From positions 94,269 to 158,268 of the forward strand of contig NZ_FNRE01000010.1 in the NCBI RefSeq assembly GCF_900107705.1: 64,000 nt of DNA. Direction: 5' to 3'. Position numbers and translations under genes: made by a program. A model generated the notes under the pieces. That model saw only the letters and a program-made list of their open reading frames with translations. It did no database searches and was not told the DNA's origin. Position 1 is the first letter of the stretch. The number at the start of each line of letters is the position of its first letter. Below, in pieces: positions 27,051-36,354 of the stretch. This DNA is from Prevotella sp. tc2-28. Lineage in GTDB: Bacteria; Bacteroidota; Bacteroidia; Bacteroidales; Bacteroidaceae.

Positions 27051-29165
27051 TTATTTTGCGTCAATCTCTTTCAGCAACCGGTCGGCATGTCCCCATTTGT
27101 CCATCATGTACAGCATGTAGCGCACATCGACATTGATGGTACGAGCCAGTTGACGGTCGAAGAAGATATCACTTGACAAACTGTCCCAGTTGCCGTCGAA
27201 GGCCAGGCCAAGCAGTTCACCTTTATTATTAAAGATAGGTGAACCTGAGTTGCCGCCAGTAATGTCGGTGTTCGACAGGAAGCAGAGCTGCATGGTGCCT
27301 GTCAGGGCATCAGCATAACGGCCAAAGTCCTTCTGTGCCATCAGCTCGTGCATCACGGGCTCGGCAAAGTATTCAAAGTTCTGGTCGGCTTTCTGCATCT
27401 TCTCCCACAGCGAACGGGCGGTGGTATAATAGCCTGAAGGACGTCCGCCCAGCGTGTATTCGCCAATCTGTCCGTAGGTCATGCGCAGGGTGAAGTTGGC
27501 ATCCGAGTAGTTGGGCATGTCTTGTTCCATACGCAGTACGGCAGCACACAGCAGTTTCTCCTGCTCGGCAATCTCGCTGTTCAGCTTCTGGCGAGCATCA
27601 TTGATTTTCTCTAACGTCTCACTGATAGACAGGCCATATTGCACGCCAAGGTCCTTCTTATAGCTTTTCTTGTTGAAATAGATGGGTTTATCCGACTTCA
27701 TCAGGATAGACTTGTTGTAGAGTGCATTGACATAAGCCTCGTAGTCTCCCTTGAACTTCTTGTCAATGGTCTGGTAGAAGTCTGGCAGGTAGGTGTCATC
27801 CGTTATCTGTTCTCGGTAGTTCTTCATGAGTGCAACCAGTATCTCACGGTCGGTATCGAAGTCCCACTCGTCGCTGTTGTCCTTGAATAGGTGATATTGT
27901 TTCTTGGGCTTGTCCTTGGGACCCTCGACGCGCATGTTCCACTGAATCCTCATGGCGCGGTAGGTCAGCTGGTCTTGCATGAAAAACGACTCTATGAACA
28001 AGGTACGTGCCTTCGACACAGCCATCCGCTTTTGGTAGAGGTCGGCCATCTTGCTGAAATCAAGTCCTGCAGCCTCAGGAGCCTCATGAGTGCTGAGCCA
28101 CTGACTGATCTTCTCCTCATACTGGCGCTTCTGCTGGATGAGTCCGATGGAGTCGATGCATTTGTTCATGCCGATAGAGTTCTTCCAATAGTTGCTGGAA
28201 CTGGCGTACTTGGAGTCGTACTTGATGCGAACAGCCTCGTCAGCACGCATGTGGCGCAACATAACTTTCTGTTTGACACCACGAACCTGGGCTCGTGGTG
28301 CATTCAAGGCATCGCGACGCTCCTGGATGCCATAGCTGGACAGGTAGCGGCTGGTAGAGCCGGGATAACCCATAATCATGCAGAAGTCGCCAGGCTTGTA
28401 GCCTTGCATGGAAACAGGAGCCCATGACTTGGGGTGATAGGGCACGTTGTCCTTGGAATACTCAGCAGGACCGTTGGTCTTGGGGTTAGCATAGATGCGG
28501 AATACGGAGTAGTCGCATGTCTGGCGTGGCCACATCCAGTTGTCCGTCTCACCACCGAACTTACCCATCGACTTAGGCACGGTGAATACCAGACGCACAT
28601 CGTTGAAGTCGCGGTAGGTGGTGCAGTAGTACTTGTTACCCTCGTAGAAAGGCTTTACTTCCACGCGAAGGGTTGAGTCCTGCTGGCGGATAGTCTTCTG
28701 CCAAGCATTCTCGATACTGTCTACCACATGTCCTTGACGGCTTCGCTTGACCCCTTTCAAGGCTGCTGTTATCTCGTCGGTCACATCTTTCTGTTCAATC
28801 ATGAAACTGACGAACAAATCTTTGTTGGGCAATTCTTCCTCATATGACTTGGCATAAAAGCCGTTCAGCAGGTAGTCATGTTCAACAGTAGAATGCTGAC
28901 GAATGGCATCGAAACCACAGTGGTGGTTGGTGAATACCAGTCCGTCGGGTGAAACGACGACGCCTGAGCAGAAACCACCGAAGTTGACGACGGCATTCTT
29001 CACGGCATTGTCACTCTTGTACAACTGTTCCATAGGCAGTTGGAAGCCATACTGCTTCATCTGGTCGTAGACGGCAGTGGGCAGGTTGTAGAGGGTCCAC
29101 ATACCCTCGTCGGCGTGTGCTCCGAGTGCACACAGACTCAGTAATGATAAGAATAGTTTTCTCAT
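27051..29165 (-). CDS. dpp7: S46 family dipeptidyl-peptidase, DPP7-like
   Basis: A 704-residue periplasmic serine exopeptidase that removes dipeptides from peptide N-termini. The start at 29165 gives the signal peptide MRKLFLSLLSLCALGAHA; the longer frame runs into the flippase gene. The triad is visible: His in TNHHCGFDAIRQHS, Asp in the DNWMWPRQTCDYSVF region, and Ser in TGGNSGSPIFN. The residue 18 positions after the Ser is Gly (LAFDGNWD). In this family Gly there marks DPP7 (hydrophobic P1), whereas Arg marks the acidic-specific DPP11. It lies 7 nt after the flippase gene and probably shares its transcript. Confidence 0.93.
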   Translation of the reverse strand: MRKLFLSLLSLCALGAHADEGMWTLYNLPTAVYDQMKQYGFQLPMEQLYKSDNAVKNAVVNFGGFCSGVVVSPDGLVFTNHHCGFDAIRQHSTVEHDYLLNGFYAKSYEEELPNKDLFVSFMIEQKDVTDEITAALKGVKRSRQGHVVDSIENAWQKTIRQQDSTLRVEVKPFYEGNKYYCTTYRDFNDVRLVFTVPKSMGKFGGETDNWMWPRQTCDYSVFRIYANPKTNGPAEYSKDNVPYHPKSWAPVSMQGYKPGDFCMIMGYPGSTSRYLSSYGIQERRDALNAPRAQVRGVKQKVMLRHMRADEAVRIKYDSKYASSSNYWKNSIGMNKCIDSIGLIQQKRQYEEKISQWLSTHEAPEAAGLDFSKMADLYQKRMAVSKARTLFIESFFMQDQLTYRAMRIQWNMRVEGPKDKPKKQYHLFKDNSDEWDFDTDREILVALMKNYREQITDDTYLPDFYQTIDKKFKGDYEAYVNALYNKSILMKSDKPIYFNKKSYKKDLGVQYGLSISETLEKINDARQKLNSEIAEQEKLLCAAVLRMEQDMPNYSDANFTLRMTYGQIGEYTLGGRPSGYYTTARSLWEKMQKADQNFEYFAEPVMHELMAQKDFGRYADALTGTMQLCFLSNTDITGGNSGSPIFNNKGELLGLAFDGNWDSLSSDIFFDRQLARTINVDVRYMLYMMDKWGHADRLLKEIDAK

Positions 29166-29172
29166 GATGATA

Positions 29173-30615
29173 TTATCTAAAGTATTTTCCAATAACAGGT
29201 AACTTACCCAGCGGCAAGTCGAACTTGACGATGACTGCCACAAAGATAAGGATAAGGAGGGTGTTGAAAGCCAGTCGGCCCATCATCGGCCAGTCGACAG
29301 ACAAGTCCATGAGGCGGAAGAGCACATACGCCAGCACCACATAGAGGACAATTTCCTTTATAGGGTATTTCAGCGGATAGTACTTCTGTCCCACGAAATA
29401 GCTGGCGAGCATGGCGACACCATATCCAGCAAAACCACCCCATGCACAAGCCATGAAACCGTACTTGGGCACAAAGATGATGTTGACTGCCAACAGTACG
29501 GCACAACCGATGCCGGAGAAGATTGCTCCCCAGATGGTCTTGTCGATGATTTTATACCAGAACGACAGGTTGAAGTAGATGCCCATCATGATTTCTGCAG
29601 CCATCACGATAGGAACGACCTTCAGTCCTACCCAGTAGTCTGGATTGCGGACGATGTATTTCAGAAGGTCCATGTAGCCTACCACAATCAGGAAAGCCAG
29701 CAGGGTGAAGATGATGAAGAACTTCATGGTCTTCGTGTACATCTCGTGTTGGTCTTTGTCCTTTACTCCTGCAAAGACGATAGGCTCGTAGGCAAAGCGG
29801 AAGGCCTGCGTGATCATCGCCATAATCATGGCTATCTTCGAACAGGCACCATAGATACCCAGTTGGGCCCGCATGTCGCTGCCCTCATAGATGTACGGGA
29901 ATAGCATCTTGTCGGCCGTCTGGTTCAGAATACCTGCGATACCTAATATCAAGATAGGCCATGAATAGCTGAGCATATTGCGTAGCAGCACCTTGTCAAG
30001 TTTCCAACGGAAACCAGTATATTCCGTAATCAGGCAGACGGCAAGCATTACCGTACAAGCCAGATTAATATAGAACACATAACCTACATCCTTACCGTCC
30101 ATGAAATAGAAGTAGATGAGGTTCAGCAGGATGGTCACCATGATGTTCAACAGCTTGAGGGCTGCAAACTTAATGGCCTTCCGTTGTTGGCGCAAGTGAG
30201 CGAAGGGAATACACAGAAAGGCGTCGATAGCTATCGTGACGGCCATCACTCCTACGTAGTCGGGATGTTCGCCATAACCCATCAGTTGACTGATAGGCGA
30301 CAACAATAGCAATACCAATACAGCAAACACCAACGATATCGAACCCACGGTAATCAATGTGGTGCCATAGACCGTCTCGGAGTCCGTATGCGTCTTGTTG
30401 GTAAAGCGGAAATAGGTTGTCTCCATACCGAATGTCAACAGCACCATGGCCAGTGCCACATAGGCGTAGATATTGGTGATGATGCCGTAGGCTCCACTGG
30501 CAGCAGAGAATTGTGCCGTATAGAGTGGTACCAGCAGGTAGTTCAGAAAGCGGCCTATAATGCTCGATAGTCCGTAGATGGCTGTATCTTTGAAAATGGT
30601 AGTTAGCTTACCCAT
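29173..30615 (-). CDS. oligosaccharide flippase / polysaccharide biosynthesis membrane protein
   Basis: A 480-residue inner-membrane protein with about 14 hydrophobic segments, of the MATE/MVF-like Wzx group that moves lipid-linked oligosaccharides across the membrane. The N-terminus (KDTAIYGLSSIIGRFLNYLL) is typical for this family. No glycosyltransferases lie nearby, so its glycan is unknown. It is tightly packed between SpmAB (7 nt) and DPP7 (7 nt). Confidence 0.87.
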   Translation of the reverse strand: MGKLTTIFKDTAIYGLSSIIGRFLNYLLVPLYTAQFSAASGAYGIITNIYAYVALAMVLLTFGMETTYFRFTNKTHTDSETVYGTTLITVGSISLVFAVLVLLLLSPISQLMGYGEHPDYVGVMAVTIAIDAFLCIPFAHLRQQRKAIKFAALKLLNIMVTILLNLIYFYFMDGKDVGYVFYINLACTVMLAVCLITEYTGFRWKLDKVLLRNMLSYSWPILILGIAGILNQTADKMLFPYIYEGSDMRAQLGIYGACSKIAMIMAMITQAFRFAYEPIVFAGVKDKDQHEMYTKTMKFFIIFTLLAFLIVVGYMDLLKYIVRNPDYWVGLKVVPIVMAAEIMMGIYFNLSFWYKIIDKTIWGAIFSGIGCAVLLAVNIIFVPKYGFMACAWGGFAGYGVAMLASYFVGQKYYPLKYPIKEIVLYVVLAYVLFRLMDLSVDWPMMGRLAFNTLLILIFVAVIVKFDLPLGKLPVIGKYFR

Positions 30616-30622
30616 TGTCTTA

Positions 30623-31855
30623 CTAGTTAAAGAACAAATAACATATAGCTATAGCAGCGATGATACCGGCCAGATCGGCTAGCAAGCCGCAAGAGACGGC
30701 GTGACGGGTCTTGGAAACGCCAACGCTACCGAAGTAGACTGCCAAGATGTAGAATGTGGTATCTGTTGAGCCTTGGAAGACGCACGACAGCCTGCCTACA
30801 AACGAGTCTGCACCATAGGTCGTCATTGCGTCGACCATCATGCCGCGTGCTCCTGACCCAGACAGCGGTTTCATCAGCGCCGTAGGCATAGCATCTACCC
30901 ATTGGGCATTGGCTCCCGTTAGTTCTACGCACCAGCGCATGCCCCCAATGAGCATATCCATAGCTCCTGAGGCACGGAACACACCGATGCCAACGAGGAT
31001 AGCCACCAGATAGGGGATGATGCGAACGGCTGTCTGGAATCCGTCTTTGGCACCTTCGATAAAGGCGTCGTATACGTTGACCTTCTTACGCACACCTGCC
31101 AGGATGAATCCTGTAATGATGGTCATCAGCAGGATATTGGCTGATGTGGTGCTGACACGGTTCATCGTGTCGGGATCCATCTGTGAGAAACCCCAGATGA
31201 TGGATGCTACTACGGCACAGGCTCCGCCCAAGGTCAGCAGGATGGTGCGGTTCAGCAGATTGATGTGCTGAAAAAGCGAGGTGATGATAATGCCTGCCAA
31301 TGTCGAGAAGAATGTTGCCAGCAGGATGGGGATGAAGATGTCCGTTGGCTGGGCTGCACCCATTTGTGCACGATATACCATGATGCTGACGGGGATGAGT
31401 GTCAGTCCTGATGTGTTCAGCACCAGGAACATAATCATCGGGTTCGATGCTGTGTCCTTCTTCGGGTTCAGTTCCTGCATCTGTTCCATTGCCTTCAGTC
31501 CCAGCGGTGTGGCGGCATTGTCCAGTCCCAGCATGTTGGCGGCTATGTTCATGAAGATGGAACCCGTTACGGGGTGTCCCTTGGGAATGTCAGGAAACAA
31601 CTTGGTGAATACGGGACTCAGCAGGCGGGCCAGTACGTTGACGACGCCTCCCTTCTCTCCGACTTTCATCACACCCAGCCAGAGTGACAGCACACCTGTC
31701 AGTCCTAACGAAATCTCAAATGCGGTCTTCGACGATGAGAACGTGGAGTCCATCATCGCCGGGAATACCTCATAGTCTCCCATAAAAAGTAGTTTTATCG
31801 CTGCAATGACGAAGGCAACGATAAAGAAAGCTACCCATATATAATTTAATACCAT
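30623..31855 (-). CDS. SpmA/SpmB-type nucleoside-recognition membrane protein (fused)
   Basis: A 410-residue membrane protein made of two 'nucleoside recognition' gate domains. The first half resembles spore maturation protein SpmA (NIAANMLGLDNAATPLGLKA), and the second resembles SpmB (MKPLSGSGARGMMVDAM, FQGSTDTTFYILAVYFGS). In Firmicutes these are two genes; a single fused gene is common in Bacteroidetes. The organism does not sporulate, so the name is historical and the transported molecule is unknown. It starts 9 nt after the LruC gene. Confidence 0.88.
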   Translation of the reverse strand: MVLNYIWVAFFIVAFVIAAIKLLFMGDYEVFPAMMDSTFSSSKTAFEISLGLTGVLSLWLGVMKVGEKGGVVNVLARLLSPVFTKLFPDIPKGHPVTGSIFMNIAANMLGLDNAATPLGLKAMEQMQELNPKKDTASNPMIMFLVLNTSGLTLIPVSIMVYRAQMGAAQPTDIFIPILLATFFSTLAGIIITSLFQHINLLNRTILLTLGGACAVVASIIWGFSQMDPDTMNRVSTTSANILLMTIITGFILAGVRKKVNVYDAFIEGAKDGFQTAVRIIPYLVAILVGIGVFRASGAMDMLIGGMRWCVELTGANAQWVDAMPTALMKPLSGSGARGMMVDAMTTYGADSFVGRLSCVFQGSTDTTFYILAVYFGSVGVSKTRHAVSCGLLADLAGIIAAIAICYLFFN

Positions 31856-31864
31856 ATCTTTATA

Positions 31865-33133
31865 TTAATATACCTCCGTAACAGTCGGGTAGTAGAACCA
31901 GTCTCTCGACTGTTCTTTTTGGGCGGCCCATTGTCCGAAGGAGTGGTTATACTCACGGTAGGTTCCCGTCAGTATGTTGTCTTTGTAGTTGCCTATCAGA
32001 TTACCCTCCAAAGGCCAGCGGAAGTTGCCTGATGGAACGCACAATGCCCAGAGCATGTGTACATCGTTCTGGTCAGGATACTCGTAGAGCGCCTGTGCCT
32101 GCTGATGGGTGTATACGTGCGTCTCCCAATAACCTGCGTTGAAGAGTGTCACGATAAACGGGTCTAACTTGTCTTCCAGAAAGTTGTTCAGAAGGGCAGC
32201 AGAACTCTCCTTGAAGGTAATGATATAGGTCTTGGTGATAGGTGTTCTGTGAAGGTTTGTTTCATCTGTGGCTCGTGTCACGTTGATGTTCTTTCGAGTC
32301 AGAATACCGATATTGTCGGGGTCTTCCTTGACCATACACCACATGGCATCTTCAAATAGTCGGATGACCGCTACGTTGTTGCGTCCACGAAGCAGTGTAG
32401 CGTCTTCGGGGATGTATTTTTTCTGCAATGGATAGCCATCGTCAAATGCCTTTCCGTCGGCTATCTCCACGCTCTCAATGTCGTTATAGTTGTAGTCACA
32501 CAGTCTGACGGCACCTGCCATTGGAATCTTCGCACCAACGGCCTCTAAAGTGACGTTCAGTTTAACCTGATTCTTTTTACTGCCACGCTCTAAAGACATG
32601 CGCATCACGCAGTCGTTGAAGTCGTAGTCGCCAGGCATGGGGAAGTTTTCTTCAAAGCAGTAGGTGAACGCCTGGCGTTTGGGCTCCGTGTTAATCGTAG
32701 CCATCACCTTGTTATTGAAGTTCACCGTATTGTCGGACGCCTTAAATTCTACGATAGCATAGCGATTGTCTGTTGTCTTGATGGCAGCATAGAATGTCGT
32801 CTTTGCGTCAGGAGCCACGAATAGCATCGTATAGGTGCGTCCCTCTTCGGGATTAGCCTCCTCAGCCATGATCTGAGCATCGCTATTGACGGCAGGGTTT
32901 GCTGTAAGCACCATCAGCTTCTCCATATTCTCCAGATTGGCATTGACGTTGATGCTGACAGTCCGTCGCGTAGACAGATTCCACATCTGTGTCTGGTCAA
33001 TCGGCTCGATGGGGAACTGACCTGTAATGATCTCGTTGTACCCTTCTTGGTCGAACACGTTTTTGCTCTTGCACGACCCTAGTGTCAGCGATGTTGCCAG
33101 GATGACAATCAGTGCACTATTTATCTGCTTCAT
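31865..33133 (-). CDS. LruC-domain lipoprotein
   Basis: A 422-residue exported lipoprotein. The start at 33133 gives a clean signal ending TLGSC; a frame 17 codons longer has no signal. The LruC domain appears as MPGDYDFNDCVMRMSL near residue 180. LruC proteins were named from Leptospira and are found on Bacteroidetes surfaces; their role is not established. It lies 92 nt downstream of a second, larger LruC gene and 9 nt upstream of SpmAB. Confidence 0.85.
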   Translation of the reverse strand: MKQINSALIVILATSLTLGSCKSKNVFDQEGYNEIITGQFPIEPIDQTQMWNLSTRRTVSINVNANLENMEKLMVLTANPAVNSDAQIMAEEANPEEGRTYTMLFVAPDAKTTFYAAIKTTDNRYAIVEFKASDNTVNFNNKVMATINTEPKRQAFTYCFEENFPMPGDYDFNDCVMRMSLERGSKKNQVKLNVTLEAVGAKIPMAGAVRLCDYNYNDIESVEIADGKAFDDGYPLQKKYIPEDATLLRGRNNVAVIRLFEDAMWCMVKEDPDNIGILTRKNINVTRATDETNLHRTPITKTYIITFKESSAALLNNFLEDKLDPFIVTLFNAGYWETHVYTHQQAQALYEYPDQNDVHMLWALCVPSGNFRWPLEGNLIGNYKDNILTGTYREYNHSFGQWAAQKEQSRDWFYYPTVTEVY

Positions 33134-33225
33134 AGTTACGTCCTTATTTAATGGATAAAAGGGGTGCCCATATCTCATAGACACCCCCTTCCTTCTAGTT
33201 TATCTTATGTATTTGATGAATTCAA

Positions 33226-35613
33226 TTACCATTTGTAAAGGATTAGCTTTCCGTCTTTATCCTTTTCTTTGTAGTTCAAGTACCAATTAGCATTTGACTG
33301 TACATTAGCACCCCATGCGCCAAACTGCTCGTATGGGTTTACAATGTTGATGAACTCCCTAGACCAGAACCACTTACCTGCATTATCTCCTGAGGGATAA
33401 CCGTTAACAACGATTAGCAATGGAGCTTTACCATGGTTTTCAACACTGTTCTCAACTCTGATAACCTGTCCTTCGTTACCCTGACAGGTGATGCCGAATG
33501 GGAGCCTAGACATGTCAGTATTAGCAGGCGGGTTAATAGTACCCAGTGTGACGAAGGTCTTTTCAGGACCAGCTCCGGTATTAATCATATCCTTGATGTT
33601 GTCTACGCCAAATGCAGCATGAACCTCTTTGCATAAAATTGTTTCACCGTAAGTTACCTTGGTTGACATGGTACCACCGGCACACATCAACTGAACAGTT
33701 GACGTACCATTAATGGGAGCAGATACGCGGATAACTACGTCGTTGAAGTCGAAGTCGTTCGTTGTACCGAGGTCCTCGAATGCATAGTAGTAGTACATAA
33801 CGGGATCTGGATCCGGATTTTCGGGAATATAAGCAGGACGACAAGTAGTCGGAGTCTTCCATGAGTCAGGAACAGGTGCCGTGAACTGCTTTGTGGTAAA
33901 GGTAACCTCACCCTCTGCCACATAGTTGTTCTTGCTGATGGCGTCTACACGTTTCAACGTAAACATCTTATTAGCATCAACACAAATCTTACCATACAAG
34001 CAGATTCTGCCCTGAGCATCAACGTTGTCGGTGGTAATAGCATTAGCTGAGATAACTGCCAGGTCGTTACCATACTGGTGGAAGCCCTTGCCGTCGTCGT
34101 TTTTGTTGTTTGACTTCAGTGTGCCGTTCACGAGCAGCAGTGAGTTGCTACCCATCCAGAAATAGTTGTCACCAACCCAGTCGAAGCTATCTGCGATAAC
34201 AGCAGCATCACCATTCAGTACGAAACGGCTACCATCGTCATTACCCATAGTAAACTTGCCAGTAACCGTCAGTCGGCAGTTGTTGAATACCTGGTTGCCA
34301 CCAGCCTTTACCATATAGGAACCTGACTGATATGTACCGTTGTTAATCCAAATGGCATTGGCGTTTGTGATGTCAGTAGATTCAGTAATGACTACCTCTG
34401 CATCTGTGTAGTTTACGAACTGGCTTCCAGCTGAGATGTCAAACTTGTTACCCTTCAGAGTACCATTATTAGCGAATTTGGCTCCCTCATTGGTAAACTT
34501 GATGGTTCCAGTGACGTTGACAAGACCGTCGTTCCAGAAATATTCATTAGAGTTTCCTAACTCTAGGCTGCCAACCGTAATGCTTTTGTTTGCAATATTA
34601 CCATTGTAAATCTTAGAACCGTTATTGTAACCCTTCAGCGTGCCAGTTGCATTGATAGAACCAACATTCCAAAGCATACCTCCTTGACCTACAGTGAAAT
34701 TGTTAACGTTCTTAATGGTTCCAGCATTATAGATAGTACTATTGTCATTGACATAAGTAATGTCTCCATTCTTGCCGTCGATAGTTCCTAAGTTCCAAAT
34801 AGTGGTTTTGTTATTCAATGACAATCCACCTTCGAGTGTACCACCGTTGTTGTAAATTGTGGTATTTTCCGTACTAATAGTACCAGTAGTGTTTACGATT
34901 TTACTACCACTACTCATATAGATCTTAGAGTTCTTTAATGCGCCCCACTGTTGTGTAATGGTCAGAGTCACATTCTCGGCAAGGAAAATAGTTTTGCCAT
35001 CATAACCCCATTCTGCGGTTTTGTTTTCAGTAATCTTTTCCTGAGCATTGGCTGCGGTAGGCATGCCCGTAGGCTCTGTAGGAGCTACAATGGGGTTAGT
35101 CTTATCGTAAGCAGGCTCTGTGGGTTTTGCAGGAGCTGCACGACGAGCGGCGCGGTTTCCGGTAGTGGAGTTGAAGTTAACTTCTGCCTTTGAACCGGTA
35201 GCATCGAAAGCCTGCAAGTTAACAATCTGACCTTCTGCTTTGTAAACAGTAGCGTAAAGCGCCTGAACATCAGCAGGCTTTGTGACAGTAAATGTAGTCT
35301 GAGCACCTGCAGTTACATTAGCGGTGTAAAGAGGAGCAACCACGTTTCCAATAGGATTAGCGGTGTAAATTTTCAGAGTACCTGTGGCGCTTGGAGTAAC
35401 GCTGACTTCCATAGCGTTTGCTGTTGACCATGTCTGGTTAGCGTCAATTGTCTGACCATCCATGACATTCTCAGCAAATGCTTTCTCTGACTCCTGTTGA
35501 TTCTTTTCTTGCTGTGCGTACGGATTAAAAATATCCGACTTGTTACAGCTTACGGCGACAAGGCCAAATGCTAAAGCGGCCATGCCTTTCATCAAATACA
35601 TTCTCTTCATCAT
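33226..35613 (-). CDS. large LruC-domain lipoprotein with beta-repeat region
   Basis: A 795-residue exported lipoprotein with a lipobox near VAVSC. An N-terminal domain (about 30-150) with a Pro/Ala-rich stretch is followed by about 350 residues of Asn/Gly/Thr-rich repeats of roughly 22-27 residues (NNGTI, WNVGSINATG, WNDGLVNVTG), likely a beta-helix. The LruC domain follows, with NDFDFNDVVIRVS near residue 610. The build suggests a surface adhesin or matrix protein. Start chosen at 35613, the double Met before KRMYLMKGM. A TACCTTTG box lies at 35664-35671. Confidence 0.85.
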   Translation of the reverse strand: MMKRMYLMKGMAALAFGLVAVSCNKSDIFNPYAQQEKNQQESEKAFAENVMDGQTIDANQTWSTANAMEVSVTPSATGTLKIYTANPIGNVVAPLYTANVTAGAQTTFTVTKPADVQALYATVYKAEGQIVNLQAFDATGSKAEVNFNSTTGNRAARRAAPAKPTEPAYDKTNPIVAPTEPTGMPTAANAQEKITENKTAEWGYDGKTIFLAENVTLTITQQWGALKNSKIYMSSGSKIVNTTGTISTENTTIYNNGGTLEGGLSLNNKTTIWNLGTIDGKNGDITYVNDNSTIYNAGTIKNVNNFTVGQGGMLWNVGSINATGTLKGYNNGSKIYNGNIANKSITVGSLELGNSNEYFWNDGLVNVTGTIKFTNEGAKFANNGTLKGNKFDISAGSQFVNYTDAEVVITESTDITNANAIWINNGTYQSGSYMVKAGGNQVFNNCRLTVTGKFTMGNDDGSRFVLNGDAAVIADSFDWVGDNYFWMGSNSLLLVNGTLKSNNKNDDGKGFHQYGNDLAVISANAITTDNVDAQGRICLYGKICVDANKMFTLKRVDAISKNNYVAEGEVTFTTKQFTAPVPDSWKTPTTCRPAYIPENPDPDPVMYYYYAFEDLGTTNDFDFNDVVIRVSAPINGTSTVQLMCAGGTMSTKVTYGETILCKEVHAAFGVDNIKDMINTGAGPEKTFVTLGTINPPANTDMSRLPFGITCQGNEGQVIRVENSVENHGKAPLLIVVNGYPSGDNAGKWFWSREFINIVNPYEQFGAWGANVQSNANWYLNYKEKDKDGKLILYKW

Positions 35614-35663
35614 TATGAAAAATTTAGTTAACTGTTTATAATCAATAAATTTGAATTCGAATG

Positions 35664-35671
35664 CAAAGGTA
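35664..35671 (-). promoter_or_regulatory. -7 box for the LruC operon
   Basis: TACCTTTG on the minus strand, 50 nt before the LruC start. Confidence 0.65.
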
Positions 35672-35826
35672 AGTACTTTTTTTGAATGGTGCAACTTTTT
35701 CGACGAATTTTTATATACTATGTACGTAAAGGTTTACGAAATCCGCATTGCATGAAAGTACCAAACGTGAAAATGCCTCGGTACTATCATGCTAAATTTC
35801 ATCACAAAAAAGTTTTTTTGATTTTA

Positions 35827-35925
35827 CCCTCCCTTCCTCCCGTCACCCCTCTCAAATGCCGATGTACAGGGCATTTGAGGCACGGGAGGGGAAACAAATG
35901 TCCCTCCCGTTACCCTCCCTTTTTT
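35827..35925 (+). repeat. 99-nt structured repeat, copy C
   Basis: It begins CCCTCCCTTCCTCCCG, has the AATGCC/GGCATT hairpin around TGTAC, then TGAGGCACG, then an ACGGGAGGG/CCCTCCCGT stem, and ends in a T-run. Length and order equal copies A, B and D. Confidence 0.8.
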
Positions 35926-35958
35926 AGTTCGCACCCTCACATTTTGAAAACAAGGGAC

Positions 35959-36057
35959 CCTAGACGGGAGGGAGACGGGAGGGACAATCATTCTCCCTCC
36001 CGTCCGTGAACCCCAGTAAATAAAGGCGTTCCGAGCGAAAAAGGGAGGAAGGGAGGG
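35959..36057 (-). repeat. 99-nt structured repeat, copy D
   Basis: Inverted relative to copy C, with 33 nt between them and no gene. A 22-bp perfect inverted repeat (35820-35841 with 36043-36064) marks the outer ends of the C/D pair. Its inner sequence matches copy B closely; the central palindrome has decayed. Confidence 0.8.
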
Positions 36058-36241
36058 TAAAATCGCAAAAACTTTTTGTGGCGCGAATAAGGAACGGTTA
36101 TTGATGAATAAGGAACGGTTATTGGGAAATAACCCAAGGTTATGAGGGAACAACCTTGGGTATTAATGGTAGCCGGGAGTCCGTAGGCTTCGGACTCTCA
36201 GTCCGAGCCGTTCGGACTGGCAGTCCGTCGGGACGGACTAA
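36058..36241. repeat. hairpin-array repeat, copy 2
   Basis: Same order as the copy at 4542-4726: AATAAGGAACG units, a CCCAAGGTT/AACCTTGGG hairpin, TATTAATGGTAGCCG, then three AGTCCG hairpins. Differences fall in loops or in both arms of a stem (second hairpin AGTCCGA/TCGGACT here, AGTCCG/CGGACT in copy 1). Confidence 0.8.
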
Positions 36242-36307
36242 AAAGAGAGCCGATGGGAAACTTTGTAGATAATAAAGAATATATTCTTTTATTTCAGAAG
36301 AAATGAC

Positions 36308-36315
36308 TACCTTTG
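36308..36315 (+). promoter_or_regulatory. -7 box for the M13 peptidase
   Basis: TACCTTTG, 39 nt before the ATG. Confidence 0.65.
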
Positions 36316-36354
36316 CACAATTGATGGAAATTAAAATGTAAAATTTATAAGTAT

